Of a DNA stretch of 64,000 nt, positions 51,587-60,639 are shown piece after piece. The notes under the pieces are model-generated. The model did no database searches and was not told where the DNA came from. It saw only the letters and a program-made list of their open reading frames with translations. The stretch is from positions 4,053,501 to 4,117,500 of the forward strand of contig NZ_CP020772.1 in the NCBI RefSeq assembly GCF_002097535.1, read 5' to 3'. The translations under genes were made by a program, and so were the position numbers. Origin of the DNA: Halobacillus mangrovi (lineage in GTDB: Bacteria; Bacillota; Bacilli; Bacillales; Halobacillaceae). Each line of letters opens with the position of its first letter. The stretch's first letter is position 1.

Positions 51587-54500
51587 TTATTTTGTTACCT
51601 TATGTTTCACTCTGATTGTCAGTTCACCGTCAGACTTAGCTTTAGTTTTTATCTGAATCGTTTTTTGTTTTTCGTCATATAAGAAAGAATTGTTCTTAGC
51701 TATATTGACTTCTTTTACTGATTCTAGCTTCCTTCCGTTGACTTTAATCCATTTCGGAGCCTCCTCGAATGGCAATTCGACGGTGTAGGTTCGTTTTTCA
51801 ACCATTCCTTCATAGGAGCCTTGCCTTTTTCCAATGGTCACCAGCGTCTCATCTTTCTGCTTCTCTGCTGTAATTTCCGTTGTCGCCAATGCCCCCTCTT
51901 CATACTTATAGGTAGACCCATCATCTTCATATAAGGTATACGTAGAAAGATCACCAGACTGATAAGGGTAAATTCTTAAGCTGATCTGTTTATTTGGCTT
52001 TTCCCCTACATACTGAATATCTTCTCCCAGAGGAATGATCGCTCCTTCTTTAACAAACACAGGTGTTTTTTCTAATGGTACGTCGTAGCTGATCGTTTGT
52101 CCCCCTCCATACACCGCTTTCCCATTCCATTCATACCAATTTCCATCTGGAAGGTAGACGTTACGCTCTCTACCTCCCTCTTTATGAACAGGAGCGACAA
52201 GCAGCGAAGGGCCGAACATCCACTGATCTTTAAGATTGCTAACGTTCGGGTCTGTTTGATAATCAAAAACCAACGGCCTCATTATTGGCAGATTTTTTTC
52301 GGACGTATCTCTGACGGCCGAATAAATATAAGGAAGCAAACGATAACGCTGTCTGATCGCCTCGGTTACAATGGTTTCTGCTTCTTCTCCAAATGCCCAA
52401 GGTTCACGTTCTCCATCTGCTCCATGTGAACGGAAGATTGGCATATAAGCCGCTGATTGCATCCAACGTGTGTACAATTCAGAAGAAGGCACCCCTGAAA
52501 ATCCTCCTGCATCGGTCGTAAAATAAGGCATACCTGACATAGATGCTGTAAGTCCAAGCTGCAAGTTGTGAGTCAGCGCCTCCCATGAAGCATTGACATC
52601 ACCACTCCATAAGGTCGTCCCATATTCGCTGATTCCCGAGAATCCGGAGCGCGCAAGAGACCACACACGTTCATCAGTGTAAGATCTTTGTCCTTCATAA
52701 AAGGCTTTAGATTCTACTAAAGCATAGACATTCCTAATTTCATCCGCTCTTCCTCCTTGAAAGTGATCACGGATAGGATCTGTTTGTTGTTCTGGTTCAT
52801 TCAAATCGATCCACCATCCCTTCGTTCCGGCATCATGAAGAGTTTTGGCTTGTTGAGTGTACCATTTTGCTGCTTCTTCATTGGTAAAATCAACGAGACC
52901 GCCACCTCCGTACCAGGCTGGGTATGTGATCGTTCGATTTGAAGTGTCCTGAACAAAGTAGCCTTTATCATCAGCCTCACTATAATTATTGGCAGTTGAC
53001 TCAATGTAAGGATCTACAATAGGAGTGACTTTTACACCTTTATCAGCTAATTGCTTAAGGTGATCTTCAGGATTCGAAAAAGCACCCGACCAAGTAAAAT
53101 CAAAATATTGATCCTCTTTCGCCCAGTAAACATCCAGAATCAGCCCATCCATAGGAATGGCTTTGTCTCTAAAGGTACTTGCAATTTGATTCACTTCCTC
53201 CCAGCTTTTATATCCGAATCTCGATTGAATATAGCCGAGCGACCATTGTGGAGGTAAAGGAGGCTCTCCTGTCAGCTCTCCAAAGGAGTCCATCACTTGA
53301 GGAAAATCTGGTCCAGCCATGAAATAGTAGACCATTTCTCCGTTTGGAGCATAGAAGGAATAGGCTGACTTATTATCTTTTCCTAGATCAAATTGAGCGT
53401 TCTGATGGGTATTATCAAAATACACTCCATAACCGTTTGTGGAGGTCAAAAAAGTTCCTGAAATATCAGAGGTATTTCCTCCAAGACCATCAACCATGGA
53501 ATTATTCATCGTAATTGTTGTCCCTCGCTTATCGAGCTCTTTAGTGTGACGATCCATTCCCAGTCCATAAAGGTGCTCATCAGCATTTAATTCAAAAATT
53601 TGATATACGCCTTTATACTGATCATACCCAAGACCTCCATCTGTTTGATCTTGGGTGAGTAAGGTTTTATTATGACGGTCATAGTAGGCAAGACGGAAAG
53701 GGTTCTTATAAGCCCTTACCGTCAGTTCTTCTGTGGAAATTTTATAATAATTTTTTTCATCGGTAATACGATACAGAGCCTTTGCTTTTTCATTATCCAC
53801 TACATAAGACTTTTTCTTAGAAAATGTTCCTGTCGGCTCCATCCAAACACGGGCGATTCCGTCCTTTAAAAAAGACAATCTTACGGCTGACTGGTCTTCC
53901 ATATGGAAGGTGATTTCACTATCCTTTTCTAAATAAGGGCTTGAAGTATCCAGTGAGGGTAGAGTAGTAACCTGCGGCTGCTGTAGATCTGCTTTAACTA
54001 TTTCAAGCTTTTCAATATCAAGAAGGCTTCCGTTCTCTCCTTCCAGAGAGGCGCCGACTTTAACCACTTCATTCGCCTCAACTGAGATAAGGGTCGTTCC
54101 CACAGAATCCCAGTTGCTAGTTGATATCTCCTCAGACTCCTTTCCACCACCGTAAGACACATAGATTTCTGCTTGCTTTGCTGTTTCGCTTTTTCTTGCC
54201 TTCGCTCTTACCGTATAGTCTCCTTCAGGAAGTGTGACGTACTGCCACACTTCAGATTTACCGGCTAACCGAGCAAATGATGACCCATTTTCAGCTTCCA
54301 TAGAAGTACGATTCAATGCAGAGGATGTCCAACCTTCTACTCCTATTTCAAAACCTGAATTGGAAAGATATTTTATCGAGGTCTCATCTCCAACTTTCTC
54401 TATCTTCACATCATCGATTTGAAAAGAAGTATTTTCAGGTGCTACCGTGTAGAATCCTATATCCAGTTGACCGCTCGTGACCTCAAAAGTCTGAGTGATT

Positions 54501-56641
54501 TCTTTCCACTGAAACTCAGGTTGTTCTGGTTTTATATCTACATTAATTTGGTCACTGCCATGCTCAGATACTTCCATTCGTGCGATGTTGCCAGCACTTT
54601 CGAATGTCGGGTCATTATAAGGCTGCAATTTCACCCAGGCACTTACTTTATATTCTCCATTTTCAATCCCTTTCAGCTTCTGATGGATACTGGCCTGGTA
54701 AGGTTCCGACTTATAAAAATAATGCTTCGATCCCTCATGAGCGTCTTCCGTGTTTACCCCCGTCCAGGCATTGTCAGGGTTCCAAACATCCCAGCCAGTA
54801 TGGTCTCCCATTTCAAAATCTCCGTTAGTCAGGATTACTTCTGGATGGAGGAGCTCGATATAATCCAGGTGCAGTTCTCCCTCATCCCCTGCACTATTCT
54901 TCACAGTAACCAGGTTTTCTCCTTCTTCCAATTGGAAAGTGGCCTGTTTGCCTTTCCAAGTATCCCAGTCATTTGTCGATTCGAACGTTACTGACTGGTT
55001 TTGTTCATTGACCACTAACGTTTTTGTAGAAGGATTATCTGATCCATTGGCATAACGAAAGTTCAAGGTGTAATCACCAGCGGTTGGAACAGAAATAGCC
55101 ACGGTTACAGAAGCATCGGGTTGGTCCATGTTTTCAATATAACCAAAACTATTAAAACCTTGTTGCTCGTTATTGAAATAAGCACCCTGTTGATAGGAAG
55201 CTACTTCAGTTTCATATTTTTTATTCGCAGATCGAGGTACGACCTTGACCATGCTTGTATCGTGTGGAGTTAAAGAGGCTTTGTGATTGTAACGATATCC
55301 AATATCTTCATGAGCCCACAAGTCTCTCACATACGCTTCTGTCTCGAGACCCAATTCCTTAGAAAAATCTACGGAAAGTTCTTTTCTTACATCCGATCGG
55401 TTAAACAAGCCGACCACCCATGCCCCATCGGGTAACTGCCCAAGCCAGCGTTCACTATCACGACTACTAAACTTGTAATGATCGTTATTATAAAAAATCG
55501 GCTTCCCTGCTAATCCTTGCTGATTCAGTTCAATAAGCTCTGAGTTTTGATAGAAATGCGCATCTTCTCCAATGGTGTCGAACTGATCGGCAATCGCAAT
55601 CGGGGAACCTGCCATTGTGAAGAGGGAGACAGCCGTTTTCTTTTCTTCCTCTTCAAACTCTCCTGTGAATGTATTCATACGCAGAAAATCTCCATCGAGA
55701 ATCATAGAGTTACGTCCGGACACATCGGCAAATCCGGTGAAGCCTTGGAATGGGTTCGCCCATTGCGACCATGTATCCGTCCACTCCTGACGTCTCCCAC
55801 TGATGTGATCCCATCCTCCATGGAAAACATCTTCATCAATACGAATCATATCTCCGTACTTGAGTTCCAGTTCCGCATGGTTTTTCAAGTGGGGCATAAC
55901 TAAACTTAATGTCATGTCATCTCCTGCCGCTTCTTCCATCCATCTAAGGGCGGTTTCATAGTTTTCACGCCCATGAGCAATTCCTACATCTCCTATACTT
56001 TTATCTGTCCCCGTTTCATACCAGGAAAGAAAATCGACTCGCAAGAATTTGGCGCCTTGCTCTTTAAAATAATTTACATAGCCCTGCACAAATTCTTTCG
56101 CCCCATCTTTTGTAACGTCCACCCAGTATAACGAGGTGTCTTGCCCCCCGTTAAAACGGTCCCCTTCCGTGACAATGTCTTTAATCATAATATCCGGTCT
56201 CCCGATGACCGTCGCATTTTCATTATTCACAGCTGCCGGCGTCACCCATAAAGGATTATAATAGATTCCCAGATTCATTCCTTTGCTCTCGATATAGTCC
56301 GCCCAATATTTCCAGTCATGTTCCCAAGAATCGTTGTGAGAGATGATGTACCCATTTTCCGTATGTTTGGTTGAGCCTTCGATCCATCCATCTGTACTCA
56401 TCATGTCATACCCGTAGGGTTGAAAGTTCTCGGCCATCCAATCAATATTCTGCTTCCATCGATTCTCGGGTAAATAAGTATTATTGGTAAATTGATGTTC
56501 GTAAGAAATCCAATAAAGAGGGCCCGATCCTTTCGCCGTCCCAGGGCTTTCCCGTGCTTCCACATGAGTGATCCCAAAAATCAAAATGAAAAATAAAGAC
56601 CAAACACACAATGAATTCCTCAGGCTTCTTGAGTGCATCAC
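51587..56641 (-). CDS. Giant secreted GH27-like / CBM / GH31 multidomain glycoside hydrolase
   Basis: 1,684 residues. Signal peptide about 1-30. Residues about 40-470 form a clan-D (GH27, alpha-galactosidase/isomaltodextranase-type) barrel and beta-sandwich: YNPLWVTPAAV, nucleophile candidate Asp203 (FLRVDFLSW) and acid/base candidate Asp271 (RIDEDVFHGGW). Three carbohydrate-binding-like beta domains follow: CBM35-like 473-600, then CBM4/9-like 603-750 and 756-885. Residues about 890-1600 are a complete GH31 domain with nucleophile Asp1279 (WWIDLNEPE) and acid/base Asp1348 (WSGDVN). Both active sites look intact. GTG start (ATG at 56638 is equally possible) after AAAGGAGG. 25 bp downstream of a ROK regulator gene. 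Confidence 0.87.
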   Translation of the reverse strand: MMHSRSLRNSLCVWSLFFILIFGITHVEARESPGTAKGSGPLYWISYEHQFTNNTYLPENRWKQNIDWMAENFQPYGYDMMSTDGWIEGSTKHTENGYIISHNDSWEHDWKYWADYIESKGMNLGIYYNPLWVTPAAVNNENATVIGRPDIMIKDIVTEGDRFNGGQDTSLYWVDVTKDGAKEFVQGYVNYFKEQGAKFLRVDFLSWYETGTDKSIGDVGIAHGRENYETALRWMEEAAGDDMTLSLVMPHLKNHAELELKYGDMIRIDEDVFHGGWDHISGRRQEWTDTWSQWANPFQGFTGFADVSGRNSMILDGDFLRMNTFTGEFEEEEKKTAVSLFTMAGSPIAIADQFDTIGEDAHFYQNSELIELNQQGLAGKPIFYNNDHYKFSSRDSERWLGQLPDGAWVVGLFNRSDVRKELSVDFSKELGLETEAYVRDLWAHEDIGYRYNHKASLTPHDTSMVKVVPRSANKKYETEVASYQQGAYFNNEQQGFNSFGYIENMDQPDASVTVAISVPTAGDYTLNFRYANGSDNPSTKTLVVNEQNQSVTFESTNDWDTWKGKQATFQLEEGENLVTVKNSAGDEGELHLDYIELLHPEVILTNGDFEMGDHTGWDVWNPDNAWTGVNTEDAHEGSKHYFYKSEPYQASIHQKLKGIENGEYKVSAWVKLQPYNDPTFESAGNIARMEVSEHGSDQINVDIKPEQPEFQWKEITQTFEVTSGQLDIGFYTVAPENTSFQIDDVKIEKVGDETSIKYLSNSGFEIGVEGWTSSALNRTSMEAENGSSFARLAGKSEVWQYVTLPEGDYTVRAKARKSETAKQAEIYVSYGGGKESEEISTSNWDSVGTTLISVEANEVVKVGASLEGENGSLLDIEKLEIVKADLQQPQVTTLPSLDTSSPYLEKDSEITFHMEDQSAVRLSFLKDGIARVWMEPTGTFSKKKSYVVDNEKAKALYRITDEKNYYKISTEELTVRAYKNPFRLAYYDRHNKTLLTQDQTDGGLGYDQYKGVYQIFELNADEHLYGLGMDRHTKELDKRGTTITMNNSMVDGLGGNTSDISGTFLTSTNGYGVYFDNTHQNAQFDLGKDNKSAYSFYAPNGEMVYYFMAGPDFPQVMDSFGELTGEPPLPPQWSLGYIQSRFGYKSWEEVNQIASTFRDKAIPMDGLILDVYWAKEDQYFDFTWSGAFSNPEDHLKQLADKGVKVTPIVDPYIESTANNYSEADDKGYFVQDTSNRTITYPAWYGGGGLVDFTNEEAAKWYTQQAKTLHDAGTKGWWIDLNEPEQQTDPIRDHFQGGRADEIRNVYALVESKAFYEGQRSYTDERVWSLARSGFSGISEYGTTLWSGDVNASWEALTHNLQLGLTASMSGMPYFTTDAGGFSGVPSSELYTRWMQSAAYMPIFRSHGADGEREPWAFGEEAETIVTEAIRQRYRLLPYIYSAVRDTSEKNLPIMRPLVFDYQTDPNVSNLKDQWMFGPSLLVAPVHKEGGRERNVYLPDGNWYEWNGKAVYGGGQTISYDVPLEKTPVFVKEGAIIPLGEDIQYVGEKPNKQISLRIYPYQSGDLSTYTLYEDDGSTYKYEEGALATTEITAEKQKDETLVTIGKRQGSYEGMVEKRTYTVELPFEEAPKWIKVNGRKLESVKEVNIAKNNSFLYDEKQKTIQIKTKAKSDGELTIRVKHKVTK

Positions 56642-56666
56642 TAAAAGTTCCTCCTTTTATAGTCCT

Positions 56667-57881
56667 TTATGAGAGAAGTAAACGACTTTCCTCATTGATG
56701 GGGTGCTCGAACCAATGATCAATCGCTTGTAAAGCTGCTCCTTGCACCCAAGCGTCATCTCCTAACTTGGAGACTTGGAATGTGACTTCACATCCAGCTT
56801 TTGAAAAGAAGTTATCCGATGCTACGTCAAGGGTGTAAGTCATAAAGAAATCCTCTGCGACTAAACCTTCGCCAATGAATATGACAGCAGAAGGGTTAAA
56901 TACGTTGATACAGTTTAAAACCCCGATCCCGAGGTTCTCCCCCAGCTTCCTTAAAAGATGTTTAGCTAGTGGATCTCCTGAACGTGCAGCTGAAGTCACT
57001 TGTTTAAAACCTAAATTCGCTTCACGGAGGGAGCTTTCTGGATAAAGGTGTTTGATTTGCCTACCTTCCGATTCTAGAAATCGTTCAGAAGCGTGCATTT
57101 CAAGACAACCTTTCTGGCCGCAATGACAGCGGTATCCACCCTGCTTGATCACCATATGGCCAACTTCACCAGCCCCGCCATGATGACCAGCATATACGTT
57201 CCCATTCAAAAAAAGAGAGGCCCCTACACCCGCTCCTATCGAAATGCACAAAAAATCATCTAATTCTTTTCCATAACCAAATTTGTGCTCAGCTTTTGTG
57301 TAAGCGTTTACATTATTGTCGATAAAAATAGGCACGTTGAACGCTTCCCACATTTTTTTGCGAACTTCTACTTGTTCCCAGCCAAGTAAGGTCGATCGAA
57401 TAACTTTTCCTTGTTTGTTATTAATTAACCCTGATGCAGCAATCCCTATGCCAATCATTTTACTTGCAGGAATTTTTGTTTCTTGAATGATTCGATGAAT
57501 AAGATGCACGATGGTATGTAGCAAGGTTTCTGGTGGGGTGGTCCTTTTAAAAGGAAGCGTGTGTTTACAAAGAATATGTGCATTAAGATTTGTACTAGCC
57601 ACAATGACTTGGGATTCCTCAATTTTTACCCCAAAAGCATATCCATAGTCTTCGTTGAAGGATAGTAAAGTCGCTTTCCTTCCCCCTGTTGAATTCGCTG
57701 TTCCTTTTTCGAAAACCAAACCGGCTGATAGCAGATCCTCTGTAATATAAGTCACCGTAGATAAACCTAAATTCAGTGCTTTGGATATCTCAGTTCGACT
57801 AATCGGTTGGTGGGTACGAATGGTAGAAACCACGTGAGAACGATTCAATTCTTTTATCAGTGCTTTATTTCCTACTCGCAT
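56667..57881 (-). CDS. ROK family transcriptional regulator (XylR/NagC-like)
   Basis: 404 residues. The N-terminal winged helix (about 10-70: ISRTEISKALNLGLSTVTYITEDLLSAG) is followed by a ROK sugar-kinase-like domain with nucleotide motifs (IGIGIAASGLINNKQG, SIGAGVGASLFLNGNVYAG) and the zinc motif CHCGQKGCLEMHAS. The C-terminal part contains VIFIGEGLVAEDFF. Probably a repressor released by a sugar. It is 25 bp upstream of the giant glycosidase, so it most likely controls that gene and itself. A palindrome upstream fits its operator. Confidence 0.9.
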   Translation of the reverse strand: MRVGNKALIKELNRSHVVSTIRTHQPISRTEISKALNLGLSTVTYITEDLLSAGLVFEKGTANSTGGRKATLLSFNEDYGYAFGVKIEESQVIVASTNLNAHILCKHTLPFKRTTPPETLLHTIVHLIHRIIQETKIPASKMIGIGIAASGLINNKQGKVIRSTLLGWEQVEVRKKMWEAFNVPIFIDNNVNAYTKAEHKFGYGKELDDFLCISIGAGVGASLFLNGNVYAGHHGGAGEVGHMVIKQGGYRCHCGQKGCLEMHASERFLESEGRQIKHLYPESSLREANLGFKQVTSAARSGDPLAKHLLRKLGENLGIGVLNCINVFNPSAVIFIGEGLVAEDFFMTYTLDVASDNFFSKAGCEVTFQVSKLGDDAWVQGAALQAIDHWFEHPINEESRLLLS

Positions 57882-57911
57882 TTCAAGCCTCCTTTTTTCT
57901 TTGATCTTAAC

Positions 57912-57936
57912 TTACTTCATTCAATGAAACAAGTAA
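57912..57936 (-). promoter_or_regulatory. Candidate ROK operator
   Basis: 25-nt palindrome, TTACTTCATTCA around a central A and TGAAACAAGTAA, with 10 of 12 pairs complementary. It resembles the inverted-repeat style of XylR operators. It lies 31 bp upstream of the regulator start. Confidence 0.6.
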
Positions 57937-58002
57937 TTATCTAAAAATTCAGATTATATAACAAAACCTTTCATTTTTCGCTAACTTTTAAAGTCTACCG
58001 GG

Positions 58003-58037
58003 TAAAAAAAGAGAAGGTCTATAGTATAGACCTTCTC
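58003..58037 (-). terminator. Intrinsic terminator
   Basis: 13-bp arms 58011-58023 and 58025-58037; the A-run at 58004-58010 is the U-tract for the minus-strand gene that ends at 58039. Confidence 0.85.
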
Positions 58038-58038
58038 C

Positions 58039-58293
58039 TTACTTTTCACTGTATTCACATAAATAACGGTAACACTGTTCAAGTGTACTCACACAATCGT
58101 GAATGCCCTCACTCTCAATTTCATAAAGGTCATAATCGTTTTTCGTAATCGTAAAAGGCGATATGTGTACGACGTTTTGGGCTTGAGAAAACTTCTGAAG
58201 CTCTACGTATATGGGATCCCATTCATCCTCCAACAACTCAAAACAGCTCGCCTGTTCCACATTCCATCGCTCCCTCGTGCGAAAATTTATCAC
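58039..58293 (-). CDS. Small hypothetical protein
   Basis: 84 residues, acidic, no membrane segment, three cysteines (QASCFELL, HDCVSTLEQCYRYLCEY). Unrecognised. The GTG start has only a weak ribosome binding site and no better start exists. It is supported mainly by its own terminator and by its position behind the carbonic-anhydrase-like gene (34-bp gap). Confidence 0.45.
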   Translation of the reverse strand: MINFRTRERWNVEQASCFELLEDEWDPIYVELQKFSQAQNVVHISPFTITKNDYDLYEIESEGIHDCVSTLEQCYRYLCEYSEK

Positions 58294-58327
58294 CTAATTA
58301 TTTTCGCTATACGAGTGACGTTTTCCT

Positions 58328-58711
58328 TTATTCAGAAATGACTTCTACTTCCCAGCTTTCATTCACATACAATCCGATGACGGTAACAGAAGGCTCCCAT
58401 GAACGAATGATTTCTAATGATTTTTTCGTTTGCGCAACTTTTTCATTTTTGCCGATAGGATTTCCTGCACAGTCATGGTGACCGACAACAGCTACGACTT
58501 CTGAGCCGTGTTTTTCTGTAGAAATGTTAACTTTTGACTTCATAGACTCAAGTCCTTCTTCTGTTCCGTTTAAAATAAAATGGTTCGGACCAGCCTCTGT
58601 AATCATGTCTATGTACTCGACCTGATAGTTTTCTTTCATCCAATGAATGACCGGAAGCTGGACTCTCCCATCCATACAGTTGATTGCTGTTGCAAATGTT
58701 GCTTTTGACAT
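58328..58711 (-). CDS. Small beta-carbonic-anhydrase-like protein
   Basis: 127 residues. INCMDGRVQLP provides the C-x-D-x-R zinc/active-site motif and VVGHHDCAGNP the H-x2-C motif, together the zinc-binding pattern of beta-carbonic anhydrases. It is much shorter than classical enzymes (about 200 residues) and belongs to the small CMDGR-type branch. Zinc binding is likely; carbonic anhydrase activity is not assured. GGAGG precedes the ATG. Confidence 0.75.
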   Translation of the reverse strand: MSKATFATAINCMDGRVQLPVIHWMKENYQVEYIDMITEAGPNHFILNGTEEGLESMKSKVNISTEKHGSEVVAVVGHHDCAGNPIGKNEKVAQTKKSLEIIRSWEPSVTVIGLYVNESWEVEVISE

Positions 58712-58781
58712 TTCGATTACCTCCTAAAAATATTGTTTCTGTTATTTTATCATAAATGAATAAAAATCGAGGAATAGTAAC

Positions 58782-58803
58782 AGCCCCCTAAACTTAGGGG
58801 GCT
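58782..58803 (-). terminator. Hairpin after the 58814-60523 gene
   Basis: 10-bp GC-rich perfect arms 58782-58791 and 58794-58803; the minus-strand tail is only moderately U-rich. Confidence 0.65.
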
Positions 58804-58813
58804 TAAAATTTTA

Positions 58814-60523
58814 TTAATTAATTCCTTCAATTTGCATCTCTTCTACAGTAGCGGTTTCGTTATCGCGGATTCTCGCCTGCATCTCTACTTTGTCGCCTTC
58901 TCTTAAGAAAATAGCTAGAGGTGCTTTACTCGTATTAACCGTGTAAATCGTCGTTTCTCCTTGTAATAAGAATTGGACAGATTGCCGCGCCTCTGTGGAA
59001 GTGACGAGCACACGATTGATAACCCCGCTTTTCTCTGTCAGCTCTACCCCGCCGCTGCCTTCAACAGTGCTCGGGTCCTGGGCAAGCTGCAAGCGGTAGG
59101 CATTTAAGGTTTGCTTCGCAGTATCTCCGAACACGGCAAAATCTGAATCGGATGCTTTTATATAAGCATATTGTTTAAATAACCCATTAGGATCAAGAAC
59201 GTTTACAATCCAAGTCGGATGACCATCGACGTTATACAATACTGGCATTGAACCAGTCCAATTCTTTTCTGGAAACTCTTTATTGACGATTTGTTTCGCT
59301 CCTTTACTATCCATGATTCCATTGTTCTTCTGACCATTATAGTAGGTGAGCGCTCCTGTTCTAGCATGGATTAACGTGTACCCGAGCGCCGAATCAATAT
59401 TTTCCTTCGGAGAAGCCATGTCTGTAAAGTAATACATTTCGCCTTCCTCACTGAAAATTGGAGTTACACTGCTTTCTGTACCAGATTCATTCGGGATCTT
59501 CACATCTTTCTTACCAAAAATAGAATTCAGCCATCCATGAACATATTTACCAAAGTACTCATTTTCAAGTGCAGCCAACTCAGAGCTCACTGAACCTTCT
59601 ATAAATTCAGGGGCTTCACTGGCATCATAAGTATCCACATTCCCCGTCACTGGATCAACGACTGCCACCTTAATTTGGTTCATGTCAGGACGGTTGGAGA
59701 AAAACAGCGGCTTATAAATCGTCTGGATGTACCAGGGTTTCCCTTCATCGTCGATTTCTATCTGGGCTTCCCCGCTTTGAATGTAGTTCGGGTGCTTGCC
59801 ATAAACGGCACGTTGAACATTATGGTGGAAGTAACTTGAGTTGGTGTACCTCATTTTACTTTCAATAAACTCAGGCTGGGCATTCACGTTCGTTGCCGGA
59901 ATCGAGAAGTAGCCTTCGGTTTCATTTCCTCGGATATATCTCCAAAAGCTAGTGAATTCAACTGGTGCGATATAGACAATCTCTTCTCCAACTCGCTGAG
60001 CCTGTAGTTTTCCTAAATCATAAAACTGGGTATTCGGCACAACACTCATAGCTTTTTGCACCTTATTCCTGGCCGATTCTGGTGCCACTGAAATCGGTGT
60101 GTTTTCTTCATTTAGGGGTCTGGCTTCCTCTTCTTCGGATTTTGAAATCGAATCATAGGTTTCACCAAGAGCAACAATGCTGTATAAAAACACACCAATG
60201 ATAGCAAGCGCTACAACAACGGCGATGCCTCCCGTCCATGAGCGGAAGGACGTTTTAGCATTGACAGGTACTCTTGCTCCAGCGTAGATGAGTGGTACTA
60301 AGAGGATCGCCACAATCGTGTTTAAGATCAATAAGTTGGGGAGCGTGATCGTCGGCAGGAAAATGTAGACGAATACGATCATGATAATGGCCCCGAAAAT
60401 AAATAATCCAATCGCATTCTTCATGATCAGTTTGCGCCTCATTGGATTTTTCATATAGGCGATGATAGCCAATAGAAAATACAGAATAAACGATAAGATC
60501 GTTGTAGTTAAAATTCCAATCAT
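58814..60523 (-). CDS. Membrane-anchored protein with large extracytoplasmic domain, unknown function
   Basis: 569 residues. Four hydrophobic helices near the N-terminus (about 3-24, 36-57, 60-83 and 97-119) are followed by roughly 450 residues of soluble region starting in an acidic linker (SISKSEEEEARP). The outer part contains repeated sequence resembling PepSY-type or beta-rich domains (PWYIQTIYKPLFFSNRP and HPTWIVNVLDPNGLFKQY are similar in layout). No enzyme motif is seen. GGAGAGAGAG precedes the ATG. I do not recognise the family. Confidence 0.7.
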   Translation of the reverse strand: MIGILTTTILSFILYFLLAIIAYMKNPMRRKLIMKNAIGLFIFGAIIMIVFVYIFLPTITLPNLLILNTIVAILLVPLIYAGARVPVNAKTSFRSWTGGIAVVVALAIIGVFLYSIVALGETYDSISKSEEEEARPLNEENTPISVAPESARNKVQKAMSVVPNTQFYDLGKLQAQRVGEEIVYIAPVEFTSFWRYIRGNETEGYFSIPATNVNAQPEFIESKMRYTNSSYFHHNVQRAVYGKHPNYIQSGEAQIEIDDEGKPWYIQTIYKPLFFSNRPDMNQIKVAVVDPVTGNVDTYDASEAPEFIEGSVSSELAALENEYFGKYVHGWLNSIFGKKDVKIPNESGTESSVTPIFSEEGEMYYFTDMASPKENIDSALGYTLIHARTGALTYYNGQKNNGIMDSKGAKQIVNKEFPEKNWTGSMPVLYNVDGHPTWIVNVLDPNGLFKQYAYIKASDSDFAVFGDTAKQTLNAYRLQLAQDPSTVEGSGGVELTEKSGVINRVLVTSTEARQSVQFLLQGETTIYTVNTSKAPLAIFLREGDKVEMQARIRDNETATVEEMQIEGIN

Positions 60524-60639
60524 TTCTCTCTCTCCTATTTATGTGATGTCTTATTTACGTTATGAAACTCAAGTTCGTTTCATTAATTTTATTATCAGAG
60601 GTTTTGATGAGGCTACCTTCTTTCAATTAAACCATCTTA

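Noticed and set aside
54419..54994. 191-codon plus-strand frame opposite the giant glycosidase
   Set aside because: Antisense to a well-supported multidomain gene; composition is that of a shadow frame and no start signal is seen.
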